This document shows positions 1 through 7,872 of a stretch of DNA of 64,000 nucleotides, in pieces; the stretch's first letter is position 1; each line of letters starts with the position of its first letter. The stretch is from Streptomyces parvus (GTDB lineage: Bacteria; Actinomycetota; Actinomycetes; Streptomycetales; Streptomycetaceae). The stretch lies in assembly GCF_014648875.1 (NCBI RefSeq), contig NZ_BMRY01000003.1, positions 496,001-560,000 on the forward strand, in the 5' to 3' direction. The translations under genes were made by a program, and so were the position numbers. The notes beneath the pieces were generated by a model, which had not been told where the DNA came from, did not search any database, and saw nothing but the letters and a program-made list of their open reading frames with translations.

Positions 1-63
1 CAGGTCATAGTGCTCCTATGGCACGTGAATGGGACGCCGCCTCAAAGTGGTCTAGGCAGCAAG

Positions 64-92
64 GAAGGCCCTGGTCTGTGACCAGGGCCTTC
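64..92 (-). terminator. Terminator hairpin after tRNA-Gly
   Basis: A perfect 13-bp inverted repeat (64-76 with 80-92, 3-nt loop) lies directly downstream of the minus-strand tRNA-Gly gene. It can fold as an intrinsic-type hairpin. There is no long T tract, as is usual in Streptomyces. Confidence 0.7.
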
Positions 93-99
93 GTCATGG

Positions 100-170
100 A
101 GCGGGTGACGAGAATCGAACTCGCGCTCTGAGCTTGGGAAGCTCATGTTCTACCATTAAACTACACCCGC
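100..170 (-). tRNA. tRNA-Gly (anticodon CCC)
   Basis: Read on the minus strand, this 71-nt segment folds as a tRNA. It has a GCGGGTG/CACCCGC acceptor stem, a D-arm with TGG, a 5-bp anticodon stem TGAGC/GCTCA holding loop TTCCCAA (anticodon CCC, decoding GGG), and a T-arm containing GTTCGATTC. The 3' CCA is not encoded. A hairpin follows at 64-92. Confidence 0.95.
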
Positions 171-407
171 GAAGCATGCCGATCACCGGCTCTGCATCGT
201 TCCACACTGTACCCCATGCCAGGCCCCCGGCGGATGCGCCGTGGGGCCTTCGTGTCGTGTGCCCGGGGAGGGGGGATGTGTGTACGGGGGTGTGATGGGC
301 GGGAGTTGGGGGCGTAGCGTGGGTGGTCGGAGTGCCGCGTGGAGTGGCGTCCTGTTCATCCCCTAATGTGGCGGTCTCGTCCAGATGCCGGTTGGGGAAG
401 GGACTTG

Positions 408-581
408 ATGGAGTCGATGGAGCGCACCGTCGTCCGCTGTGCCGAAGGGCACGTTTTCACTACCTCGTCGTTTCCGATGCAGCAGCTCGGGGCCGACAGG
501 ATCGGGCCGGGGCGGTTGATCCGGTGTCCCCGGTGCGCCCGGTTGCGGCAGGCCGTTCCCGTGGCGTTCGAGAAGCGGTAG
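408..581 (+). CDS. Small zinc-ribbon-like protein (57 aa)
   Basis: The 57-residue protein carries a CAEGH motif near residue 9 and CPRC near residue 42. Two cysteine-containing half-sites like this suggest a small zinc ribbon; binding is inferred. I chose the ATG at 408 because a purine-rich ribosome-binding stretch (GGGGAAGGGA) lies just upstream; longer in-frame starts from 339 have no such site. The 236 bases between the tRNA and this gene show no other recognisable feature. The function is unknown. Similar short proteins are common in Streptomyces, but I cannot name a characterised homologue. Confidence 0.6.
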   Translation: MESMERTVVRCAEGHVFTTSSFPMQQLGADRIGPGRLIRCPRCARLRQAVPVAFEKR

Positions 582-730
582 GTGGGAGCGGTAACGGCAG
601 CGGTCGTCGTGGCTGAGCGGTCGCCGGCGGTAGTGGAGTCGTAGCCGAGCAGTAGTCGCGGAGACGTGGAGCGAGGGCGCGCGGGTGGTCCGGTTGGGGC
701 GGGCTCGCGCGTTCTGCGTATCCTCGGGGC

Positions 731-1306
731 GTGCTTCTCTCAGACAAGGACATCCGGGCCGAGATCGACGCCGGGCGAGTCCGTATCGATCCGTACGACC
801 CTTCGATGGTGCAACCGTCGAGCATCGACGTGCGGCTGGACCGCTTCTTCCGGGTGTTCGAGAACCACCGGTACCCGCACATCGACCCCGCCGTGGAGCA
901 GCCCGATCTGACGCGGACCGTCGAGCCCGAGGGGGACGAGGCCTTCATCCTCCACCCCGGCGAGTTCGTGCTGGCGTCCACGTACGAGGTCATCTCGCTC
1001 CCCGACGATCTGGCCTCGCGGCTGGAGGGGAAGAGCTCCCTCGGCCGGCTCGGTCTGGTGACGCACTCGACGGCCGGGTTCATCGACCCCGGGTTCTCCG
1101 GGCACGTGACCCTGGAGCTGTCGAACCTCGCCACGCTGCCGATAAAGCTGTGGCCGGGGATGAAGATCGGGCAGCTGTGTCTGTTCCGGTTGAGCTCGTC
1201 CGCCGAGTTTCCCTACGGGTCCGAGCGGTACGGGTCGCGTTACCAGGGGCAGCGGGGGCCGACGGCCTCGCGGTCCTTCCAGAACTTCCATCGGACCCAG
1301 GTGTGA
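731..1306 (+). CDS. dcd: dCTP deaminase
   Basis: The enzyme deaminates dCTP to dUTP (or directly to dUMP in bifunctional forms), feeding dTMP synthesis in the cytosol. The 191-residue length matches the family. Visible signatures are SSIDVRL (about 30-36), [13 protein letters not shown] (about 97-109) and the catalytic block [19 protein letters not shown] (about 112-130). Glu129 in that block is equivalent to the catalytic Glu of the Escherichia coli enzyme. It starts at GTG. A phosphoribosyltransferase gene follows after 6 bases, so the two are probably co-transcribed. I cannot tell from sequence whether it is the mono- or bifunctional type. Confidence 0.95.
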   Translation: MLLSDKDIRAEIDAGRVRIDPYDPSMVQPSSIDVRLDRFFRVFENHRYPHIDPAVEQPDLTRTVEPEGDEAFILHPGEFVLASTYEVISLPDDLASRLEGKSSLGRLGLVTHSTAGFIDPGFSGHVTLELSNLATLPIKLWPGMKIGQLCLFRLSSSAEFPYGSERYGSRYQGQRGPTASRSFQNFHRTQV

Positions 1307-1312
1307 TCGACC

Positions 1313-1813
1313 ATGGCTGCTGACGTGCGGGAAAACCTTACCTACGAGGGCTTCGGGCGTGCTGTGCGCGAGCTCGCCCAGGCCGTTGCCGACGATGGCT
1401 ATGAGCCGGATGTGGTGCTGAGCATCGCTCGCGGTGGCGTGTTCGTCGCCGGCGGGCTCGCCTACGCTCTCGACTGCAAGAACATCCACCTGGTGAATGT
1501 GGAGTTCTACACCGGGGTCGGTACCACCCTGGAAATGCCCGTCATGCTGGCGCCCGTCCCCAACGCGATCGACTTCTCCGACAAGAAGGTCCTGATCGCC
1601 GATGACGTCGCCGACACCGGCAAGACGCTCAAGCTCGTCCATGACTTCTGCGTCGACCATGTCGCCGAGGTGCGCAGCGCGGTCATCTACGAGAAGTCCC
1701 ACTCCCTCGTGAAGTGCGAGTACGTGTGGAAGAAGACCGACCAGTGGATCAACTTCCCCTGGTCCGTCGAGAAGCCCGTCGTTCGGCGGGACGGGCAGGT
1801 TCTCGACGCGTAG
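1313..1813 (+). CDS. Purine-type phosphoribosyltransferase
   Basis: The 166-residue protein has a type I phosphoribosyltransferase fold. The PRPP-binding loop is VLIADDVADTGKT (about 93-105), preceded by the pyrophosphate-contacting SIARGG near residues 37-42. It probably joins a nucleobase such as xanthine, guanine or hypoxanthine to PRPP in purine salvage, but the base specificity cannot be read from the sequence. It lies 6 bases after dcd, which supports a nucleotide-metabolism role. A convergent terminator hairpin follows. Confidence 0.85.
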   Translation: MAADVRENLTYEGFGRAVRELAQAVADDGYEPDVVLSIARGGVFVAGGLAYALDCKNIHLVNVEFYTGVGTTLEMPVMLAPVPNAIDFSDKKVLIADDVADTGKTLKLVHDFCVDHVAEVRSAVIYEKSHSLVKCEYVWKKTDQWINFPWSVEKPVVRRDGQVLDA

Positions 1814-1833
1814 GGCCTACGGAGACCCATGGG

Positions 1834-1869
1834 GAAGGCCCCGGAGCGCGGAAGCGTTCCGGGGCCTTC
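1834..1869. terminator. Bidirectional terminator hairpin
   Basis: A perfect 12-bp inverted repeat (1834-1845 with 1858-1869) lies between the convergent phosphoribosyltransferase and Yip1-family genes. Its position suits termination from both sides. Confidence 0.75.
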
Positions 1870-1884
1870 TCGCGTGTCACTCGC

Positions 1885-2865
1885 TCAGATCGTGCCCAGC
1901 TTGATGATCGACAGCAGCGCGATCAGCTGGATCGCCGACGCCCCCAGCGCCTTCGGCCACGGCAGGTCGTGCGACTTGCTCACCATCGACGTGAAAAGCG
2001 CGCCCGCCGCCAGCCAGGTCAGCCAGCCCACGATCTGGACCAGGGAGTTCTCGCCGCCCAGGAAGAGGGCGAAGAGCAGGCGCGGGGCGTCCGTCATCGA
2101 CATGATCAGCATCGACAGGCCCACCGTCGGCTGCCACGAGCCCGTGCCGCCGAGCTGGCGGGCCAGGGTGTGGGTCACCGCGCCGAGGACCAGGCCGCCG
2201 ATGACGAAGCCGACGCCGGTGAACAGGACGTACGGGATGGCCGTCGAGATCGTCGCGTTGATCGCCTCTTCGCGCGCCTGGTCGAAGCCGAAGAGCGCGA
2301 GCAGACCGTAGAGGAACGTGACGACCAGCGCCGGGCCCCAGACCGGGTAGTCCCGCATCTGCCAGAACGTCGGCCCCGGGCGCATCACGATGCCGCTCAG
2401 CAGCTCCTTCCAGCGCAGCCGCGGGCCCGCCGGCTGGGCGGGGGCGGAACCGGCGCGGTAGGTGTTGCCGTCGCCGTACGGGTCCTCGTCGACGCGGAAC
2501 GCCTGCGTGTGGCCCGGGTTGTTCGCGTACGGGTCGTGGGGTGCGGGGGCGGTGTACGGGTCGCCGAAGTACTCCGGTTCGCCGTGGCCCCCGTGGCCCC
2601 CGTGGCCCCCGTGGCCGCCACCTCCGTGACCGTGATGGCCGCCGTGGCCGCCCTGGGCCTGGTAGCCGCCTCCGTTGTACGGGGCGGCCTGCGGCGGGCC
2701 GTACTGCGGTGGCGCCGCGCCGTTGCCCGGGCCTCCTGCCGTCGGCCACGGCTGAGCACCGTACGGCGGCTGTGGTGCCTGCCCTCCGTACGGCTGCTGC
2801 CGCTGCTGCTGCGGTTGTTGCGGGGTGCGGTTGTCCCGGCCGCGTCCGATCCTGAATCCAGCCAC
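1885..2865 (-). CDS. Yip1-family integral membrane protein with Gly/His/Pro-rich N-terminus
   Basis: The protein has 326 residues from the GTG at 2865. The first ~150 are disordered and rich in Pro, Gln, Gly and Tyr, with a Gly-His block of repeated GGH units near residues 70-95. The C-terminal half has about five hydrophobic segments, starting after a PTFWQMRDYP-type motif, as in Yip1-domain proteins. The role is unknown; bacterial Yip1 proteins are poorly characterised membrane proteins. The His-rich stretch could bind divalent metal, which is inference. Much longer reading through to 3507 is possible, but the region beyond 2865 lies over the next gene and is not coding in this frame. Confidence 0.8.
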   Translation of the reverse strand: MAGFRIGRGRDNRTPQQPQQQRQQPYGGQAPQPPYGAQPWPTAGGPGNGAAPPQYGPPQAAPYNGGGYQAQGGHGGHHGHGGGGHGGHGGHGGHGEPEYFGDPYTAPAPHDPYANNPGHTQAFRVDEDPYGDGNTYRAGSAPAQPAGPRLRWKELLSGIVMRPGPTFWQMRDYPVWGPALVVTFLYGLLALFGFDQAREEAINATISTAIPYVLFTGVGFVIGGLVLGAVTHTLARQLGGTGSWQPTVGLSMLIMSMTDAPRLLFALFLGGENSLVQIVGWLTWLAAGALFTSMVSKSHDLPWPKALGASAIQLIALLSIIKLGTI

Positions 2866-2984
2866 CCGTCGAACGTACCTGGTCCCCGGGGGCGGGGTGC
2901 GGGGGCCGGGGTAACCGGGGGGCCTTTGCGGCCGAGCTGTGACATCCCCTAGGGGCCGCACCCCGGGCCCCCCGGAGGGGGAGT

Positions 2985-4229
2985 TCAGGGGAGGAACAGC
3001 GCCGTGGAGAAGGTGACGAGGGGCTCGTCCGTGGTACCCGCCGGGTAGAGCGCGATCAGGTCCTGCCGCTCGCCCCGGTACGTCCGCACCACCGTGTCCG
3101 GCTTCTTGTCGCCGTCGTAGTCGCCGTGGTTCAGGAGGGCGGTGCGGGTGGTGCCCGTCGTCTTCAGCGGTGCGGTGGGGACGTCCTCCGCCGCGAACGC
3201 GTACGCGCCGCCCGGGCGCGCCGGGCCCTTCGCCGAGCCGAGGAGCAGGGTGCCCTTGCCCGCCCGGCCGGGGGCGTGCGGGCGGGCGGCGGCGACGAGG
3301 TCGTCGTAACCGTCCCCGTCGGTGTCGGTCCGGGGCTCGGGGGCGTAGAGGTACGGGCCGCCGTCGGGCAGCAGTTCCGCGCTGCGCGGGGCTCCGGCGC
3401 GGGTGAAGGGGCCGTGCAGGAAGGTGACCTGGCCGGCGCTGGCGGTGACCGCGAGGTCGGCCCTGCCGTCGCCGTCGAAGTCGCCGCAGACCGGCTGCTC
3501 GGGCCACTCGTTCCCGAACCGGGCCTGCTGCGGGATGCGCAGGGTGACCGCCTTGCCCGTCAGGCCCTGCGGGGAGCCGAAGAGGATCTGGAGCGGTACG
3601 GGCGGGGCGCCGATGCCGTTGTACGGCGGGTCGGTCGAGACGATCAGGTCGGTGAAGCCGTCCCGGTCCAGGTCACAGGCGGCCTCGGAGTCGAACGCGG
3701 CGGGCAGGGTGTCGCCGGACTTCGCCGCGTTCGCGCGGGCGCTCAGGAGGTGGCGGGTGGCCGGGTTCAGGGGGCGGTCGCGGTCGGCGGTGCCGTAGAC
3801 GATGCCGATGCCCGCGTCGTCGCCGTGGCTGTCCTCGGGGGCCTTCACCAGGTCGTCGATGACCAGGTCACGGTGGCCGTCGCCGTTGAAGTCGTACGGG
3901 ACACGGCTGCCGGTGCCGCGGGGGACGGGGGCGCTCGCCGTCTCCGCCTGGGTCCGCGCCTGTGCCGGGGGCGGGGTGTCGCCGTTCTTGCCGTCGGACG
4001 CGGCGGACGGGCCCGAGCAGGCCGTGAGCGCCAGCAGCAGGGCCGTACAGCCCACGGCGAGGGCGGCGCTCACCCTGCTGGTGACCGCCGCCTGCGGGTG
4101 CTCGGTGCTGGTGCGGGTGCGTGGACGCACGGGGGCCTCGTTGTTCGTCGTTCGTGAGCCGGTGTTCCCGTCGGCCGCCGGGCCTGGGATGTGTACCGGG
4201 AGTTCTGGCGGGCTTCTCCGGGGAGACAT
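2985..4229 (-). CDS. FG-GAP/VCBS repeat lipoprotein
   Basis: This is a secreted protein built of repeated calcium-type Asp-rich loops (DFNGDGHRDL, DLDRDGFTDL, DFDGDGRADL, DTDGDGYDDL, DYDGDKKPDT), as in FG-GAP/VCBS beta-propeller proteins. A hydrophobic segment ends in lipobox LTAC (Cys71 counting from ATG 4229), so it should be an extracellular membrane-anchored lipoprotein. The 50-residue stretch before the hydrophobic core is unusually long. A GTG at 4130, with GAGG just upstream, would give a normal signal peptide with Cys38 and may be the true start. Ligand and role are unknown. Confidence 0.8.
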   Translation of the reverse strand: MSPRRSPPELPVHIPGPAADGNTGSRTTNNEAPVRPRTRTSTEHPQAAVTSRVSAALAVGCTALLLALTACSGPSAASDGKNGDTPPPAQARTQAETASAPVPRGTGSRVPYDFNGDGHRDLVIDDLVKAPEDSHGDDAGIGIVYGTADRDRPLNPATRHLLSARANAAKSGDTLPAAFDSEAACDLDRDGFTDLIVSTDPPYNGIGAPPVPLQILFGSPQGLTGKAVTLRIPQQARFGNEWPEQPVCGDFDGDGRADLAVTASAGQVTFLHGPFTRAGAPRSAELLPDGGPYLYAPEPRTDTDGDGYDDLVAAARPHAPGRAGKGTLLLGSAKGPARPGGAYAFAAEDVPTAPLKTTGTTRTALLNHGDYDGDKKPDTVVRTYRGERQDLIALYPAGTTDEPLVTFSTALFLP

Positions 4230-4330
4230 GATGCTCCAGTTACGTCGTCGCGTACATGTCCGAGTTCACAGTTCCTCTGCGGCGGTCGTCACGTCGCCCC
4301 CCCGGCCACCGCGGCCCGCGGCCCCGGACA

Positions 4331-4377
4331 CGAAGAAGCGGCCGGTCCTGCCCCCGAGGCAGGTCCGGCCGCTTCTT
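4331..4377 (-). terminator. Terminator after Fe-S oxidoreductase
   Basis: A long GC-rich inverted repeat (GAAGAAGCGGCCGG at the left, its complement at the right, with an inner GCAGG pairing) follows the stop of the minus-strand Fe-S gene. Confidence 0.75.
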
Positions 4378-4400
4378 CGCGCTGATGCCGATGCGTTACG

Positions 4401-6668
4401 TCACTTTGCCGGTTCCGGCTCCGGTGCGTCCACCTGCTCCGACTCTCCGGTCGGGTCGACGGGCGTCTTCACGGACTCCAGGAGGAGCTGCGAGACGTCC
4501 ACGACCTGGATGGACTCCTTCGCCTGGCCGTCGTTCTTCTTGCCGTTGACCGAGTCGGTCAGCATGACGAGGCAGAACGGGCAGGCGGTGGAGACGATGT
4601 CCGGGTTGAGGGCGAGGGCTTCGTCGACGCGCTCGGTGTTGATGCGCTTGCCGATCCGCTCCTCCATCCACATCCGGGCGCCGCCGGCGCCGCAGCAGAA
4701 GCCGCGTTCCTTGTGGCGGTGCATCTCCTCGTTCCGCAGGCCCGGGACCTTCGCGATGATCTCGCGCGGCGGGGTGTAGATCTTGTTGTGCCGGCCCAGG
4801 TAGCACGGGTCGTGGTACGTGATCAGGCCCTCGACGGGGGTCACCGGGATCAGCTTGCCCTCGTCGATGAGGTGCTGGAGCAGTTGGGTGTGGTGGATGA
4901 CCTCGTACTCGCCGCCGAGCTGCGGGTACTCGTTCGCGATCGTGTTGAAGCAGTGCGGGCAGGTCGCGACGATCTTCTTCGACGACTTGGGCTTCTTCGT
5001 CTCCGGGTCGTCGTCGTCCTCGCCGTACGCCATGTTCAGCATGGCCACGTTCTCCTGGCCGAGCTGCTGGAACAGCGGCTCGTTGCCCAGACGGCGGGCG
5101 GAGTCACCGGTGCACTTCTCGTCGCCGCCCATGATCGCGAACTTGACGCCCGCCATGTGCAGCAGCTCCGCGAAGGCCTTGGTGGTCTTCTTGGCCCGGT
5201 CCTCCAGGGCGCCGGCGCAGCCGACCCAGTACAGGTAGTCGACCTCGGTGAGGTCCTCGACGTCCTTGCCGACGATCGGGACCTCGAAGTCGACCTCCTT
5301 GGTCCACTCGACGCGGGCCTTCTTGGCGAGGCCCCAGGGGTTGCCCTTCTTCTCCAGGTTCTTGAGCATCGTGCCCGCCTCGGACGGGAACGCGGACTCG
5401 ATCATCACCTGGTAGCGGCGCATGTCGACGATGTGGTCGATGTGCTCGATGTCGACCGGGCACTGCTCGACGCAGGCGCCGCAGGTGGTGCAGGACCACA
5501 GGACGTCCGGGTCGATGACGCCGTTCTCCTCGGCGGTGCCGATCAGCGGGCGCTCGGCCTCGGCCAGCGCCGAGGCGGGGACGTCCTTGAGCTGCTCCTC
5601 GGTGGCCCTCTCCTCGCCCTCCATGGTCTTGCCGCCGCCCGCGAGGAGGTACGGCGCCTTGGCGTGCGCGTGGTCGCGCAGCGACATGATCAGGAGCTTC
5701 GGGGAGAGGGGCTTGCCGGTGTTCCAGGCGGGGCACTGCGACTGGCAGCGGCCGCACTCGGTGCAGGTGGAGAAGTCGAGGATGCCCTTCCAGGAGAACT
5801 GCTCGACCTGGGAGACACCGAAGACCGCGTCCTCGGCCGGGTCCTCCCAGTCGATCTCCTTGCCGGCCGTCGTCATCGGCTGGAGCGCGCCGAGCGCGAC
5901 CTCGCCGTCGGCGTTCCGCTTGAACCAGATGTTCGGGAAGCCGAGGAAGCGGTGCCAGGCGACACCCATGTTGGTGTTGAGCGAGACCGTGATCATCCAG
6001 ATCAGCGAGGTGCCGATCTTGATCATCGCGGTGAAGTAGATGAGCGTCTGGAGCGTGCTGAGGCTCAGCCCCTTGAAGGCGAGCACCAGCGGGTACGACA
6101 CGAAGTACGCGGCGTCGTAGCTCTCGACGTGGTGGATCGCGCCCTCGAGGCCGCGCAGCACCAGGATCGCGAGGCCGATCGTGAGGATGATGTACTCGAC
6201 GAAGTACGCCTGCCAGGCCTTCGAGCCGGCGAAGCGCGACTTGCGGCCGGCCCGGGAGGGCAGGTTCAGCAGCCGGATCACCATCAGCGCCACGATGCCC
6301 ACGACCGTCATCAGGCCGATGAACTCGATGTACATCTCGAACGGCAGGAAGCCGCCGATGACCGGCAGCACCCAGTCGGCCTGGAAGAGCTGGCCGTACG
6401 CCTGGAGCAGTGTGGGCGGCAGTGTCAGGAAGCCGACCGCGACGAACCAGTGGGCGAAGCCGACGATGCCCCAACGGTTCATCCGGGTGTGGCCCAGGAA
6501 CTCCTTGACCAGCGTGATCGTGCGGGCCTTGGGGTCGTCGGTGCGGCTGCCTGCTGGTACCGGCTGGCCCAGACGGACGAAGCGGTAGATCTGCGCGACG
6601 GCTCGGCAGATGAGCGCAACGCCGACGACCGTCAGCACCAGCGACACGATGATCGCGGCGAGTTGCAT
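4401..6668 (-). CDS. Membrane-bound Fe-S oxidoreductase (HdrD/GlcF-like)
   Basis: The 755-residue protein has three parts. Residues 1 to ~240 hold about six transmembrane helices. Two ferredoxin-type 4Fe-4S motifs follow: CTECGRCQSQCP near 301 and CTTCGACVEQCP near 393. The C-terminal half has two CCG cysteine-rich domains, seen as CPHC near 575, HDPCYLGRH near 618 and CCGAGG near 654. This architecture matches the heterodisulfide-reductase-like membrane oxidoreductases of actinobacteria, the family of Mycobacterium tuberculosis Rv0338c. It probably passes electrons between a cytosolic donor, perhaps an electron-transfer flavoprotein, and membrane quinone. Partner and substrate are not shown here. 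A terminator follows. Confidence 0.88.
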   Translation of the reverse strand: MQLAAIIVSLVLTVVGVALICRAVAQIYRFVRLGQPVPAGSRTDDPKARTITLVKEFLGHTRMNRWGIVGFAHWFVAVGFLTLPPTLLQAYGQLFQADWVLPVIGGFLPFEMYIEFIGLMTVVGIVALMVIRLLNLPSRAGRKSRFAGSKAWQAYFVEYIILTIGLAILVLRGLEGAIHHVESYDAAYFVSYPLVLAFKGLSLSTLQTLIYFTAMIKIGTSLIWMITVSLNTNMGVAWHRFLGFPNIWFKRNADGEVALGALQPMTTAGKEIDWEDPAEDAVFGVSQVEQFSWKGILDFSTCTECGRCQSQCPAWNTGKPLSPKLLIMSLRDHAHAKAPYLLAGGGKTMEGEERATEEQLKDVPASALAEAERPLIGTAEENGVIDPDVLWSCTTCGACVEQCPVDIEHIDHIVDMRRYQVMIESAFPSEAGTMLKNLEKKGNPWGLAKKARVEWTKEVDFEVPIVGKDVEDLTEVDYLYWVGCAGALEDRAKKTTKAFAELLHMAGVKFAIMGGDEKCTGDSARRLGNEPLFQQLGQENVAMLNMAYGEDDDDPETKKPKSSKKIVATCPHCFNTIANEYPQLGGEYEVIHHTQLLQHLIDEGKLIPVTPVEGLITYHDPCYLGRHNKIYTPPREIIAKVPGLRNEEMHRHKERGFCCGAGGARMWMEERIGKRINTERVDEALALNPDIVSTACPFCLVMLTDSVNGKKNDGQAKESIQVVDVSQLLLESVKTPVDPTGESEQVDAPEPEPAK

Positions 6669-6748
6669 GAGTGGGGCTCCTCGGGCCTGCGAGAGCGGGA
6701 TCCAGTTGGTTGCGTGATACTGCCCGCAACTACTAAGCAGTAACTTAA

Positions 6749-7549
6749 TTAGTCTGTGCTGACACTATCCGCTTGGTCCACCCTCCTGCAGGCGGGCGGG
6801 CGGTGATCTGCGTCGCTCAGGTGTGCCTTGGTTCGGCGGGCCTTCCCGAGCCGGTCCCGCAGGGGGGTGCGGGCGGCTTCGGCGAGAATCGCCAGGTCGA
6901 GCACCACTCCATGGTGCTCTGCGTAGTGCTGGTCCAGCAGGGCGGGGTCGTCCCACGGCATGCCCGAGCGGGCGCGCACCTGTGCCAGGCCCGTCAGTCC
7001 CGGCCGCAGTTCCTGCCGCCACCGCCGGGCGCCGGGCCCGGTCGCCCGGGGGTCGCCGGGGGGCAGCGGGGCGGGGCCGACCAGGGCGAGATCGCCGCGT
7101 ACGACGTGCGGCAGCCGCGAGAACAGATCCAGGCGGAGCCTCCGGGTGCGCAGGGTGCGCAGCTCGAAGACCCGGCCGCCCAGGCCCGTCCGGGGTCGGC
7201 GGTCCCAGGCGCCGCCCGGAGTGCGCCGCGCGGTCAGGACGAGCGCGGCCACGGCGACGGCCGGGCAGCTCAGGGCGAGCAGCGCGGTGCCGAGTGCCAC
7301 GTCCAGCGCGCGTTCGGCCGTCGTGCGGGCGAGGGCGCGGTCCGTGAGTTGCCGCGCCCGGTCGGCGGCGCCCGCCAGGCGTGCGGCGGGGCGGGAGGGG
7401 AAGTGGCCCCGCGCGGTGCCGGACACGGTGGCGTACGCGGGTGGGGTCCGGTGCTCGTACGCGGGTGGGGGCGGCTGCGCCGGACTTCCCGGCCGCCGGT
7501 CCTCCCGTCTCTTCTGCTGCCGTACGTGCCGCTTCCTCGCGTTCTGCAT
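6749..7549 (-). CDS. Orphan bacterial sugar transferase (phosphoglycosyl transferase), possibly degenerate
   Basis: The C-terminal ~170 residues follow the WcaJ/PglC-type phosphoglycosyl transferase pattern. There is a hydrophobic re-entrant segment (LGTALLALSCPAVAVAALVL), then FELRTLRT, RGDLALVGPAP and RPGLTGLAQV. Such enzymes move a sugar phosphate onto a polyprenyl carrier at the inner membrane. The Glu of the usual catalytic DE dyad (DELPQ) is not conserved: the aligned residues read DLFSR, so activity is doubtful. No exopolysaccharide genes are nearby. I prefer the ATG at 7549; a GTG at 7774 would add 75 residues reaching the dnaK control region. The bases from 7550 to 7778 show no other feature. 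Confidence 0.65.
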   Translation of the reverse strand: MQNARKRHVRQQKRREDRRPGSPAQPPPPAYEHRTPPAYATVSGTARGHFPSRPAARLAGAADRARQLTDRALARTTAERALDVALGTALLALSCPAVAVAALVLTARRTPGGAWDRRPRTGLGGRVFELRTLRTRRLRLDLFSRLPHVVRGDLALVGPAPLPPGDPRATGPGARRWRQELRPGLTGLAQVRARSGMPWDDPALLDQHYAEHHGVVLDLAILAEAARTPLRDRLGKARRTKAHLSDADHRPPACRRVDQADSVSTD

Positions 7550-7778
7550 CGCGCCCGCCCGGGGTTCGAGGTTCGATGGGACACCATGGGTGACGATCCA
7601 CGTTGAAACCTGCCGGTCGAGGACGGTTGCGGCCGTCTCGCGGCACTTTGTGACAGAACGATCCCATGGTGGGACGGTGGGTCGGGTGGTGTGCGAGGGG
7701 TGTGGCGTGCGCCGGTGCGGTGGTGTGGCGGGCGGATCGGCGCAGATAAGTTCCGCGTAAGCTCTGCGTAGCACTTAA

Positions 7779-7799
7779 GTTGAGCGTGGCCGACTCAGG
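7779..7799. promoter_or_regulatory. HspR operator (HAIR-like), upstream copy
   Basis: GTTGAGC-N7-ACTCAGG closely matches the HAIR consensus CTTGAGT-N7-ACTCAAG bound by HspR. It lies about 75 bp before dnaK and 31 bp before a better copy. Confidence 0.65.
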
Positions 7800-7830
7800 T
7801 CTGTTGACTCGGGGGCGGGCGTCATGCATT

Positions 7831-7851
7831 CTTGAGTCAGATCCGCTCAAG
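7831..7851. promoter_or_regulatory. HspR operator (HAIR) of the dnaK operon
   Basis: CTTGAGT-N7-GCTCAAG differs from the HAIR consensus CTTGAGT-N7-ACTCAAG at one base. It sits 21 bp before the dnaK start, where HspR binding would block transcription. HspR is encoded by the last gene of this operon, giving feedback. Confidence 0.88.
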
Positions 7852-7872
7852 TAATCCGTTGGAGGAATTGAA

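Noticed and set aside
4713..6743. A 676-codon open frame antisense to the Fe-S oxidoreductase
   Set aside because: Its Val/Leu/Asp/Arg-rich text is the mirror of a well-conserved minus-strand protein.
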